NCBI RefSeq assembly: GCF_900167135.1
Contig: NZ_FUWZ01000002.1
Location: 1,700,651-1,764,650, forward strand
Length of the DNA: 64,000 nucleotides
Direction of reading: 5' to 3'
Origin: Chitinophaga eiseniae
GTDB taxonomy: Bacteria > Bacteroidota > Bacteroidia > Chitinophagales > Chitinophagaceae
Shown: piece by piece, positions 18,529 to 26,091 of the stretch
How the letters are laid out: each line of letters begins with the position of its first letter
Position numbering within the stretch: the stretch's first letter is position 1
Program-made: the position numbers and the translations under genes
Notes under the pieces: generated by a model
What the model was told of the DNA's origin: nothing
Databases searched by the model: none
Seen by the model: the letters and a program-made list of their open reading frames with translations, nothing else

Positions 18529-18848
18529 TTGGTCTCTTCAATAGTGGTTACTGTGTAAGCAATTCAAGATACTATTTTATGCGTTAAAAACAGATGACCG
18601 GGCCGCGTATTTTTCTGAAGTCCTCTCTGCGCAACTATTTCCACAGTATGATACTTATTTCTACGGCTCATGCGGAGCTATAAATATGCGCTGCGGCTGG
18701 CGTCGTTGATACGCGTTGATAATAGCTGGATGCCTTTGCTGTATTGTGTTCCCGGAGAATATAAAAGTGTGTTGACGCCTCCCTTTATGGCATTGGAATG
18801 AACTTTGATTTTTTTTCAACAGTTATTTAACCCATAAAACAGCAAGCT
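18529..18848. other. 320-bp intergenic region, divergent
   Basis: This lies between the start of the minus-strand kinase gene and the start of the small plus-strand gene at 18849, so it should hold two promoters. I see no clear consensus promoter, RNA gene or strong hairpin in it. Confidence 0.4.
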
Positions 18849-19052
18849 ATGAACCCGGAAAGAAAAAAACAGCCAGACGAGGAACCTAAGCCGGACAAGG
18901 AACAACCGGGAAGGGAAAATCCAACGCCTGTGCAACCGCCTCCCGACAAACCCGAGCCTATTCCGGAAGAACTACCCGAAAGGGAAGTGCCCCGGCAACC
19001 GGCAGATCCTCAGTCCAATCAGGCGTTTCAAAGACACAAACCAGATAACTAG
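18849..19052 (+). CDS. Small Pro/Glu/Lys-rich disordered protein
   Basis: 67 residues, of which a large share are Pro, Glu, Asp, Lys, Gln and Arg. There are no hydrophobic stretches or cysteines, and none of the aromatic residues other than one Phe. It is expected to be fully disordered. It begins with a clear ATG after an AT-rich leader and lies 31 bp upstream of the ferritin-like gene in the same direction, so it may be a co-expressed stress-related peptide. I recognise no family; it resembles small hydrophilic stress proteins only in composition. Confidence 0.6.
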   Translation: MNPERKKQPDEEPKPDKEQPGRENPTPVQPPPDKPEPIPEELPEREVPRQPADPQSNQAFQRHKPDN

Positions 19053-19083
19053 CATTTCATCACACAACTAAATTTTTACGTTT

Positions 19084-19659
19084 ATGCCTACGTCCAGAAC
19101 AACAGCAAAAACAGCTTCCACTACCAGAAAACCCACTCGCAAATCCAATACAGCGGAGCAGATGAGTAATTCCAAATTTCATGAGCTGTTCATGGAAGAA
19201 CTGAAAGATATCTACTGGGCGGAAAAAGCCCTGGTAAAAGCGCTGCCTAAAATGCAGAAAGCAGCTACTTCCGAAGAACTGAAAACCGCTGTCGGTGACC
19301 ACCTGGAGCAAACGAAAACCCACGTTAGCCGACTGGAAGACATTTTTGACATGATGGGAAAGAGAGCGGTGGGTAAAAAATGTGAAGCCATGGAAGGGCT
19401 TATCGCTGAAGCACAGCAGGGTGTTGAAGATACGGAGGAAGATACGATGGTAAGAGACGCCTGCATTATCATCGCCGCCCAAAAAGTGGAACACTACGAA
19501 ATTTCCGCTTATGGCAGTCTACGTACACTGGCAAACGTCATGGGACATTCCGATGCAGCAGACCTGCTGGAACAAACCCTCGAAGAAGAAAAACACGCAG
19601 ACAGTCTGCTCACAGAGATAGCTGAATCTACCGTTAACGAAGAAGCAGCTGCGGAATAA
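19084..19659 (+). CDS. DUF892/YciE-like ferritin-like protein
   Basis: 191 residues. A 25-residue basic Thr/Lys-rich N-terminal extension is followed by a four-helix ferritin-like domain of the YciF/YciE (DUF892) family. Motifs visible are FMEELKDIYWAEKAL, the helix-2 HLEQTKTHVSRLE segment, VEHYEISAYGSL and LEQTLEEEKHADSLL, with Glu and His residues at the usual di-iron ligand places. Family members are stress-induced in enterobacteria; the biochemical role is not settled. The stop is followed by a strong hairpin. The next genes encode an SDR and DNA repair enzymes, fitting a general stress locus. Confidence 0.9.
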   Translation: MPTSRTTAKTASTTRKPTRKSNTAEQMSNSKFHELFMEELKDIYWAEKALVKALPKMQKAATSEELKTAVGDHLEQTKTHVSRLEDIFDMMGKRAVGKKCEAMEGLIAEAQQGVEDTEEDTMVRDACIIIAAQKVEHYEISAYGSLRTLANVMGHSDAADLLEQTLEEEKHADSLLTEIAESTVNEEAAAE

Positions 19660-19705
19660 AAACGCTTGTGTAAAAGATTGTGAATTTGTTGAATAGAAAA
19701 ACTGC

Positions 19706-19734
19706 AAGGGTCCCTGTCATTGCACAGGGACCTT
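19706..19734 (+). terminator. Intrinsic terminator after the DUF892 gene
   Basis: GGTCCCTGT at 19709-19717 pairs perfectly with ACAGGGACC at 19724-19732 around a six-base loop, followed by TTTT. It separates the DUF892 gene from the downstream SDR-topoisomerase pair. Confidence 0.8.
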
Positions 19735-19749
19735 TTAAATGAAGAGATC

Positions 19750-20616
19750 ATGCAGAAATCCCATCCAAAGAAGGCCGTCAGGCCGGCGCAGCAACAACGC
19801 CGTCAACCGGGACTGGAAACGGCCATGGAGCCTAAGCCCGTATTTGACCAAAAGCAACTGCCCAAAGGCCGCCTGCAAGGAAAAGTAGCCATCATCACCG
19901 GCGGCGACAGCGGCATCGGCAGGGCAGTGGCAGTCGCTTTCGCCCGCGAAGGAGCTGATGTGGCGATCGCTTTTTACAACGAAAAAGAAGATGCCGCTAT
20001 CACCGCTAAAGAGGTGGAACGGTATGGCCGCCAATGCCTTACCATTGCAGGTGATATCCGCCAGGAAAAACACTGTCAGGATATTATCAAAAAAGTCATT
20101 AAACAGTTTAAAGCGCTGGACATAGTAGTCAATAATGCGGCGGTGCAATACCCGCAGCAGGGACTGGAAGATATCACTGCGGAACAGCTGCATAAGACTT
20201 TCGGGACGAACATCTATCCGCATTTTTACCTCACCCGCGCAGCATTGTCACACCTGAAAAAAGGCAGCTGCATTATCTGTACCACCTCCGTGACGGCCTA
20301 CCGGGGCAGCAGTCACCTGATCGACTACAGCGCCACCAAAGGCGCTATCGTGAGCTTCGTCCGCTCCCTGTCGGCATCCCTGGCGGAAAAAGGTATCCGG
20401 GTAAACGGCGTGGCGCCCGGACCTATCTGGACGCCGCTCATCCCGGCAACGTTTAAGCCGGAAGAAGTGTCCAAATTCGGGTCAGACGTACCGCTGAAGC
20501 GGGCAGGACAACCAGTGGAAGTGGCACCCTGCTACGTTTTCCTGGCTTCTGAAGAATCTTCTTATCTCACCGGGCAAATCCTGCACCCCAACGGAGGAGA
20601 AATTGTAAATGGATAA
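19750..20616 (+). CDS. SDR oxidoreductase, YghA/GSP39-like
   Basis: About 288 residues. The N-terminal extension is typical of the general-stress SDR subgroup (PVFDQKQLPKGRLQGKVAIITGG). The cofactor motif is TGGDSGIGRAVA, the structural motif NNAAVQ, the catalytic Ser lies in CTTSVTAYRGS and the Tyr-Lys pair in DYSATKGA; the C-terminal SSYLTGQILHPNGG is conserved. It is an NAD(P)-dependent dehydrogenase of unknown substrate. The ATG at 19750 was preferred over the in-frame TTG at 19720, which lies inside the terminator hairpin. It overlaps the topoisomerase gene by 8 bp, so the two are translationally coupled. Confidence 0.92.
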   Translation: MQKSHPKKAVRPAQQQRRQPGLETAMEPKPVFDQKQLPKGRLQGKVAIITGGDSGIGRAVAVAFAREGADVAIAFYNEKEDAAITAKEVERYGRQCLTIAGDIRQEKHCQDIIKKVIKQFKALDIVVNNAAVQYPQQGLEDITAEQLHKTFGTNIYPHFYLTRAALSHLKKGSCIICTTSVTAYRGSSHLIDYSATKGAIVSFVRSLSASLAEKGIRVNGVAPGPIWTPLIPATFKPEEVSKFGSDVPLKRAGQPVEVAPCYVFLASEESSYLTGQILHPNGGEIVNG

Positions 20617-21679
20617 TATCGCGATCAAAACAGATCCCGTGGCGGTGGCCAAAGCGGTGAAATTACGCTACGTGAAAGCGGGCGCTCCGGGCTACTCCCG
20701 CGAACGCACGAAAAACGGCGATTTCGTTTATAAAGATGAAAATGGCGCCGTCATCACCGACGAAACAGTGCTCGACCGTATCCGTAAGCTGGTGCTGCCG
20801 CCGGCCTGGGAAGACGTGTGGATCTCCAAATGGGCCAACGGCCACCTGCAGGCTACCGGTATCGACGTGAAAGGAAGGAAGCAGTATCGCTATCATACCA
20901 CCTGGTCGCAGGTACGCAACGAGACAAAGTATGACCGGCTGCGTTATTTCGGCGCCCTGCTGCCGGCGGTGCGGCGGCAGATACAGCGGGACCTTCACGG
21001 GAGCCGGCTCAACAAGGAAAAGGTCATCGCCATCGCGCTGGCGGTCATGGAAGAAACCTTGATCCGCGTAGGGAACAGCGCCTATGAAAAACTCTATGGC
21101 TCCCATGGCCTCACCACACTTCGCAATAAACATGTGACAATCAACGGCTCCGCGGCCTTCTTTCAGTTCAGCGGCAAAAAAGGCGTAGCCCATAAAATCC
21201 AGTTACGCCATGCGGCCCTCACCCGCCTCCTCAAAAAGGTACGGGACATACCCGGACACGAACTGTTCCAGTACTATGATGATAACGGGGAAACACATGC
21301 GCTGGACTCCGGGGAAATCAACGACTACCTGAAACAATGTACAGGAGAAGACTTTACCTGTAAAGATTTCCGCACCTGGGCAGGAACGGTGTATGCGCTG
21401 AACCTGCTGGCCGAACTGGAGGATTTTACTGCTGTAACAGCCTGTAAACGCAATGTGGTGGGGATTATAGACACGGTGGCCGCCAAACTGGGGAATACCC
21501 GCGCCGTTTGCAGGAAATATTATATCCACCCTCAACTGCTGGACGATTATGAAAACAGCGTACTGGAGCCATGGCTGAAGAAAATCCGGCTCCAATGCAA
21601 ACAACCCGCCAACAGTGACGGGTTGCATGCTGATGAAAAAATTCTGCTGGATTATCTGAAGCAGTTAGCCAAACAGTAA
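20609..21679 (+). CDS. DNA topoisomerase IB
   Basis: 356 residues of the poxvirus/bacterial type IB family. The N-terminal domain has RYVKAGAPGYSRERTKNGDFVY and PPAWEDVWI. In the catalytic domain the residues fall in RYHTTWSQVRNETKYDR, LIRVGN, KDFRTWAGT and the C-terminal CRKYYIHP, where the nucleophilic Tyr sits. It relaxes supercoils through a 3'-phosphotyrosyl intermediate without ATP or metal. It is placed with Ku and LigD, as in other bacteria where these genes cluster with stress functions. The gene overlaps the end of the minus-strand gene at 21665 by 15 bp. Confidence 0.93.
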   Translation: MDNIAIKTDPVAVAKAVKLRYVKAGAPGYSRERTKNGDFVYKDENGAVITDETVLDRIRKLVLPPAWEDVWISKWANGHLQATGIDVKGRKQYRYHTTWSQVRNETKYDRLRYFGALLPAVRRQIQRDLHGSRLNKEKVIAIALAVMEETLIRVGNSAYEKLYGSHGLTTLRNKHVTINGSAAFFQFSGKKGVAHKIQLRHAALTRLLKKVRDIPGHELFQYYDDNGETHALDSGEINDYLKQCTGEDFTCKDFRTWAGTVYALNLLAELEDFTAVTACKRNVVGIIDTVAAKLGNTRAVCRKYYIHPQLLDDYENSVLEPWLKKIRLQCKQPANSDGLHADEKILLDYLKQLAKQ

Positions 21680-22012
21680 CTGCTCTTCCCTGTCTTCCAC
21701 TTTGATTTTCTTGATAAACTCGTCGAACCAGGGCTCGTCGTGTGACGAATAGGCGCCATAGGCGTCCAGTACGTACCCTTTATTGCCCTCGGTATCTTCC
21801 ATCACATACAGAATAGAAGAATCTGAAGGGTCTGATTCGCCTTCGAAACGATAGGTTTTGATAATGGTAAGGTCTTCCGGATCGTAAATTTTCTGCATGT
21901 CCGGCGATTGCATTCTGCCGTGGTCACTCATCTTCAGCTCATGGTCATAGCCTTTTTCATGCAGTCGCTCTAATACGCGTGTCAGTGTTGTCATTTCTCC
22001 TGGCTTTTCCAT
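21665..22012 (-). CDS. Small acidic protein, function unknown
   Basis: About 115 residues from the ATG at 22012; an ATG six codons later, preceded by AGGAGA, is another candidate start. The N-terminal part is helical (LTRVLERLHEKGYDHELKMS). The middle has paired strands (IIKTYRFEGESDPSDSSILYVMEDTEGNKGYVLDAYGAY), followed by FDEFIKKIKV. No membrane or signal segment is present. I recall similar short proteins as hypothetical in Bacteroidota but can give no function. It is divergent from Ku and convergent with topoisomerase IB, overlapping the latter by 15 bp. Confidence 0.7.
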   Translation of the reverse strand: MEKPGEMTTLTRVLERLHEKGYDHELKMSDHGRMQSPDMQKIYDPEDLTIIKTYRFEGESDPSDSSILYVMEDTEGNKGYVLDAYGAYSSHDEPWFDEFIKKIKVEDREEQLLFG

Positions 22013-22131
22013 AAAATAAGGGTTTTGGTTACCGGAAGAAAAAACCAAAAGTTATGCCGCGCTGTTTACCATTATAGCGTACACTGGTACTATTTGTGTT
22101 AACATTAACGTATAACCAAAACTTTCACACT

Positions 22132-22920
22132 ATGCGTGCAATTTGGTCAGGATCAATCGGCTTCGGATTGGTCAATATACCCGTCAAATTATACAGTGCC
22201 ACACAGGATAGCAAGCTGGACCTCGACATGCTGGACAGCCACGGTCTGGCGCATATCCGGTTTAAAAGAGTGAATGAAAATACCGGAAAAGAGGTGCCCT
22301 GGGAACAGATTGTGAAGGGATATCTCTACAATGATGAATATGTGATACTGGAAGACGAAGATTACGAAGCCGCCAGCCCTAAAAAAAGTAAGATCATCGA
22401 AATAGAATCTTTTGTGGAAGAGGTTTCTATAGATGATATCTATTTTGAGAACCCTTACTTCCTGGAACCTGCCAAAGGTGGTGAAAAAGCATACGAACTG
22501 CTCCTGGAAGCCCTGCAAAAAACAGGGAAAGCAGGCCTCAGCCGTTTTGTGCTGCGCACGCAGGAACACCTGGCTGTCATCAGGCCGCGGGAAAATTACC
22601 TGCTGCTGCAGCAGCTGCGCTACGAAGAAGAGATACGTACTTCGGAAGACCTGAAGCTGCCGGATAATGTCAAAATTGCTAAAAGGGAACTGGATATGGC
22701 CATAGAGCTGATCAAACAATACTCTGCCGAATTTGATATCAGTCAGTATAAAGATGAATACAAAGCGGAACTGATGAAGATCATTAAAGCCAAAGCCGGC
22801 GGTAAGAAACCGGTGGTGAAGAAACTGAAGGTAGTACATACCAAGAGTGACGATCTGTTTGACCAGCTGAAAGCCAGTCTGGGCAGTAAACCTTCCACCA
22901 GTAAAAAACGCGCCTCATGA
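22132..22920 (+). CDS. ku: Non-homologous end-joining protein Ku
   Basis: About 262 residues. It forms the homodimeric ring that binds DNA ends in bacterial NHEJ. The start MRAIWSGSIGFGLVNIPVKLYSA is the family hallmark, followed by RFKRVNENTGKEV, PYFLEPAKGGEKAYELL and a beta-barrel/arch region. The C-terminus is a short Lys-rich tail (KKPVVKKLK...SKKRAS). I chose the ATG at 22132; the frame extends 12 codons upstream without similarity. It overlaps the start of the ligD gene by 4 bp (ATGA), so Ku and LigD are coupled. Confidence 0.95.
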   Translation: MRAIWSGSIGFGLVNIPVKLYSATQDSKLDLDMLDSHGLAHIRFKRVNENTGKEVPWEQIVKGYLYNDEYVILEDEDYEAASPKKSKIIEIESFVEEVSIDDIYFENPYFLEPAKGGEKAYELLLEALQKTGKAGLSRFVLRTQEHLAVIRPRENYLLLQQLRYEEEIRTSEDLKLPDNVKIAKRELDMAIELIKQYSAEFDISQYKDEYKAELMKIIKAKAGGKKPVVKKLKVVHTKSDDLFDQLKASLGSKPSTSKKRAS

Positions 22921-23531
22921 GTCTTGCCCGATATAAACAGAAACGGAATTTCGGGGAAACCACGGAGCCCTTTGCCGGTAAGCCGGCAAAGGGAAAACAC
23001 ATTTTTGTGGTGCAACGGCATCACGCCTCCCGGCTGCATTACGATTTCCGTCTCGAAATAGATGGTGTGCTGAAAAGCTGGGCCGTGCCCAAAGGTCCTT
23101 CGCTGGACCCCGCCGATAAGCGCCTGGCCATGCAGGTGGAAGACCACCCATATGACTATAAGGACTTTGAAGGGACCATCCCCAAAGGCAACTATGGCGC
23201 CGGCACGGTGTATATCTGGGACAAAGGCACCTTCGAACTGCTGCGCGATGATGGTAAGGACTTCGATAAAGAAGCCCTGAAAGAGATAAAGGCCGGTGAT
23301 CTGAAGGTGGTGCTGAAAGGAAGGAAGCTAAAAGGGGAATTCGCCCTGGTGAAGATGAAAGGCTCAGAAGATAACGCCTGGCTGCTGATCAAGCACCGCG
23401 ATAAATACGTGAAAGAGCAATATGACAGTGAAGACTATACGCCGCAGCGGGTAAAAGAACAAGGCCTTCGTGAAAAAGCCGCCGGTAGTAAAAAAAAAGC
23501 CCCGTCCGCAAGCCCGCACCGGAGCCGGTAA
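22917..23531 (+). CDS. ligD: LigD, N-terminal phosphoesterase part (frameshifted)
   Basis: 204 residues, covering the 3'-phosphoesterase domain of LigD (about 25-165: VVQRHHASRLHYDFRLE, WAVPKGPS, EGTIPKGNYGAG) and the start of a Lys-rich linker. It removes 3' ribonucleotides and phosphates at breaks. The reading frame then ends after a run of nine A at 23490-23498. A one-base shift restores a continuous Lys/Pro-rich linker (SPVRKPAPEPVKK...) running straight into the ligase domain downstream. The protein is therefore either split by a mutation or sequencing error, or joined by -1 slippage on the A run. Confidence 0.9.
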   Translation: MSLARYKQKRNFGETTEPFAGKPAKGKHIFVVQRHHASRLHYDFRLEIDGVLKSWAVPKGPSLDPADKRLAMQVEDHPYDYKDFEGTIPKGNYGAGTVYIWDKGTFELLRDDGKDFDKEALKEIKAGDLKVVLKGRKLKGEFALVKMKGSEDNAWLLIKHRDKYVKEQYDSEDYTPQRVKEQGLREKAAGSKKKAPSASPHRSR

Positions 23532-23584
23532 AGAAATCAACAGCGCCGCGGAGAAAAGAACCCATCAAAAAAGTCTACAAGCCG

Positions 23585-25447
23585 ATGCTGGCTACCCTCG
23601 TAGATGCGCCCTTTGATGATGCCGACTGGCTGTTTGAAACCAAGTGGGACGGGTACCGCGCCATCGCCGCCGTACATAACGGTAAAGTACAGTTGTATTC
23701 CCGCAATGAAAAAGACTTTGGCAAAGACTATCCCGCTGTAGTGGCGGCCGTGGAGAATATTGCGCACAGTGTGGTGCTGGACGGCGAAATTATCGTGCTC
23801 GACAGTAAAAAAAATTCACATTTCCAGTCCCTTCAGAATTATAAAACCACCGGCAAAGGCAACCTGGTGTATATGGTGTTTGACCTGCTGCATCTCAATG
23901 GCAATGAGCTGCAGCAACTGACCCTGCTGGAACGTAAAAGCCTGCTGAAAGATGTGGTGACACAACTCGGTGATAAGCGGGTACAATATTCGGGGCATGT
24001 GCTCAAAAAAGGGAAGGCGTTTTTTGAAAAAGCCAGGCGTCAGCACTGGGAAGGCATGATCGCCAAAAAAGCGGACAGCCCGTATGAAGAAGGACGCCGC
24101 TCCGCCTCCTGGCTGAAGATAAAAGTCACCAATGAACAGGAAGCTATCATCTGCGGGTTTACCGCACCCCGGGGCAGCCGTAAGAAACTGGGCGCGCTGG
24201 TGCTCGGCTTGTATGATGATAAGCAACTGAAGTACATCGGCAATTGCGGTGGCGGGCTCAATGAGGCTACGCTGGATATGCTGTCCAAAAAGCTGCAGCC
24301 GCTGGTGCAGCCCACGTCGCCGTTTGACCGTAAAGTCAGGACAAACATGCCCGTCACCTGGGTAAAACCCAAACTGGTATGCCAGGTGAAATTTTCAGAG
24401 TGGACAGGCGACGGCATCCTCCGTATGCCGGTATTCCTTGGATTAAGAGAAGATAAACCACCGTCAGACGTACATCCGGAAACACCTAAAACAGTTCAGA
24501 CTATGGCTACTGTTACCGCTACTGCAGAAAAGGACCGCGTTCTTACGCTCAATGGCAAAAAGGTAAACCTTACCAATCAACAGAAGATATACTGGCCCAA
24601 AGAGAAGATCACCAAGGGCCAGCTGGTGGATTATTACCTGTCGGTAGCGCAGTATATCCTGCCGCATCTGAAAGACAGGCCCATGTCGCTGCACCGCTTC
24701 CCTAACGGGATAGATAAACCTTCGTTTTATCAGAAAGATCTGGACCTGGAACAGACGCCGGCATGGATCAAAAGCATTGCGCTGCACGCGGCTTCCACCG
24801 GCAAAGACGTGGACTACCTGTTGTGCAACAACGAGGCTGCGCTGGCTTATATGGTCAACCTGGGCTGTATAGAGATTAACCCGTGGCTGTCGCGCACCAG
24901 CAAGCTGGATAACCCTGATTACGTGGTGATGGACCTCGATCCGGAGAACATCGATTTTAAGTATGTGGTAGAAGCTGCCCTGCATATCAAGGCTTTCCTG
25001 GACCCGTATAAAATAACCACTTTTTGTAAGACTTCCGGTTCTACCGGCCTGCACATTTATATTCCTACCGGCGGCAAACACAGTTACGATACAGGACGGT
25101 TGTTTGCGGAATATATTGCCCGCCAGGTAAACAAACAGTTGCCGAAGAGCACCAGTGTTACCCGTGCAAAAGCCGCCCGCAATAAAAAAGTATACCTCGA
25201 TTTTCTGCAAAACAGCCGCGGCCAGACGGTGGCCGCCCCTTATTCCGTGAGGCCCAAACCCGGCGCCACGGTGTCTATGCCGCTGCAATGGAAGGAGGTA
25301 AATGAAAAACTGAAGATCAGTGACTTCGATTTGTTTAACTCACAGGAACGGCTAAACGAAAATGGAGATATCTGGCACGATATTCAAACGACAAAAAATG
25401 ATCTGCGGAAGTTTATCCGTGATGTGGAACAGTCCGCAGACAGTTGA
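23585..25447 (+). CDS. ligD: LigD, ATP-dependent ligase and polymerase part
   Basis: 620 residues from the first ATG; the frame is open from 23492 and the upstream codons match the linker of the phosphoesterase part. The ligase domain (about 1-200) has the adenylated Lys in TKWDGYRA, GEIIV and WEGMIAKK, and an OB fold follows ending near GDGILRMPVFLGLRED. The polymerase/primase domain (about 305-615) has PKEKITKGQLVDYY, the catalytic DLD in VVMDLDPEN and SGSTGLHIYIP. The domain order PE-Lig-Pol is one of the known LigD arrangements. With Ku upstream this is a full NHEJ pair, if the two halves are joined or act in trans. Confidence 0.93.
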   Translation: MLATLVDAPFDDADWLFETKWDGYRAIAAVHNGKVQLYSRNEKDFGKDYPAVVAAVENIAHSVVLDGEIIVLDSKKNSHFQSLQNYKTTGKGNLVYMVFDLLHLNGNELQQLTLLERKSLLKDVVTQLGDKRVQYSGHVLKKGKAFFEKARRQHWEGMIAKKADSPYEEGRRSASWLKIKVTNEQEAIICGFTAPRGSRKKLGALVLGLYDDKQLKYIGNCGGGLNEATLDMLSKKLQPLVQPTSPFDRKVRTNMPVTWVKPKLVCQVKFSEWTGDGILRMPVFLGLREDKPPSDVHPETPKTVQTMATVTATAEKDRVLTLNGKKVNLTNQQKIYWPKEKITKGQLVDYYLSVAQYILPHLKDRPMSLHRFPNGIDKPSFYQKDLDLEQTPAWIKSIALHAASTGKDVDYLLCNNEAALAYMVNLGCIEINPWLSRTSKLDNPDYVVMDLDPENIDFKYVVEAALHIKAFLDPYKITTFCKTSGSTGLHIYIPTGGKHSYDTGRLFAEYIARQVNKQLPKSTSVTRAKAARNKKVYLDFLQNSRGQTVAAPYSVRPKPGATVSMPLQWKEVNEKLKISDFDLFNSQERLNENGDIWHDIQTTKNDLRKFIRDVEQSADS

Positions 25448-25472
25448 TTTTTTGAAGTTAAAACCCAATGTT

Positions 25473-25988
25473 ATGCAACAGTCGTCGCAAGTTTCTGTGA
25501 AATTGTCCCCCGTTTACGGTATTATTATCGCGGTCATCTGCATGGCGCTGACAGTTATTTTTTATGTCACCAATCAGTACGGTACCCTGTGGACCGGCTT
25601 CTGCACGAGCCTGGTGTTTTTCCTCGGTGTGATGTTGTCCATCGTGCATTATAATGGCAGACATCATAACCAGACATCGATGATGTCGTCGTTTGCGATG
25701 GGGTTCCGGACCACGCTGCTGGCTACCTTTCTGGTAGCGGTATTTTCACTGGTATTTCATTTTCTGGTGGTGAGCGGGGAAGGGCATTATATGGTGCAGC
25801 AGGAAAACGGCGCTGGCGCCACTGTGGTCAGCAATCACAACACGGAACAACAGAAGTTCTGGATCATGTTCCTCGGTAATGTGCTCTTTGCCAATATTGC
25901 GATGGGCGCACTGGCGGCCGTGCTGGCGGCACTCGTTTTTAAGGCCAACCAGAAAACCACGCGGAACAGGCCGGAACAAAACGTATAG
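25473..25988 (+). CDS. DUF4199-like membrane protein
   Basis: About 171 residues from the ATG at 25473. Four membrane segments can be seen (about 13-31, 37-55, 73-95, 128-152), and the C-terminal tail is basic. The hydrophobic pattern, the length and the central small loop (HYNGRHHNQTSMMSSFAMGF) agree with the Bacteroidota DUF4199 family. The function is unknown. It follows ligD by 25 bp on the same strand and may be co-transcribed. Its stop is followed about 18 bp later by an imperfect inverted repeat (element D). Confidence 0.75.
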   Translation: MQQSSQVSVKLSPVYGIIIAVICMALTVIFYVTNQYGTLWTGFCTSLVFFLGVMLSIVHYNGRHHNQTSMMSSFAMGFRTTLLATFLVAVFSLVFHFLVVSGEGHYMVQQENGAGATVVSNHNTEQQKFWIMFLGNVLFANIAMGALAAVLAALVFKANQKTTRNRPEQNV

Positions 25989-26006
25989 TCGGCGATTTGA
26001 TGATGT

Positions 26007-26087
26007 TGATATTTGGTTATTTAGTTACTTTGTTGTGTTTACCGGAATTGGTAAATATCTAAATATCTAAATAACAAAATAACAAAA
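26007..26087. repeat. Imperfect AT-rich inverted repeat (element D)
   Basis: The arms, about 26007-26044 and 26050-26087, meet at TTTACC/GGTAAA and share GTTATTTAG/CTAAATAAC. They are otherwise degenerate. The right arm is a run of short units (AAATATCT twice, then AATAACAAA twice). The element sits between a stop codon and a TTG start codon. Confidence 0.6.
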
Positions 26088-26091
26088 TAGC

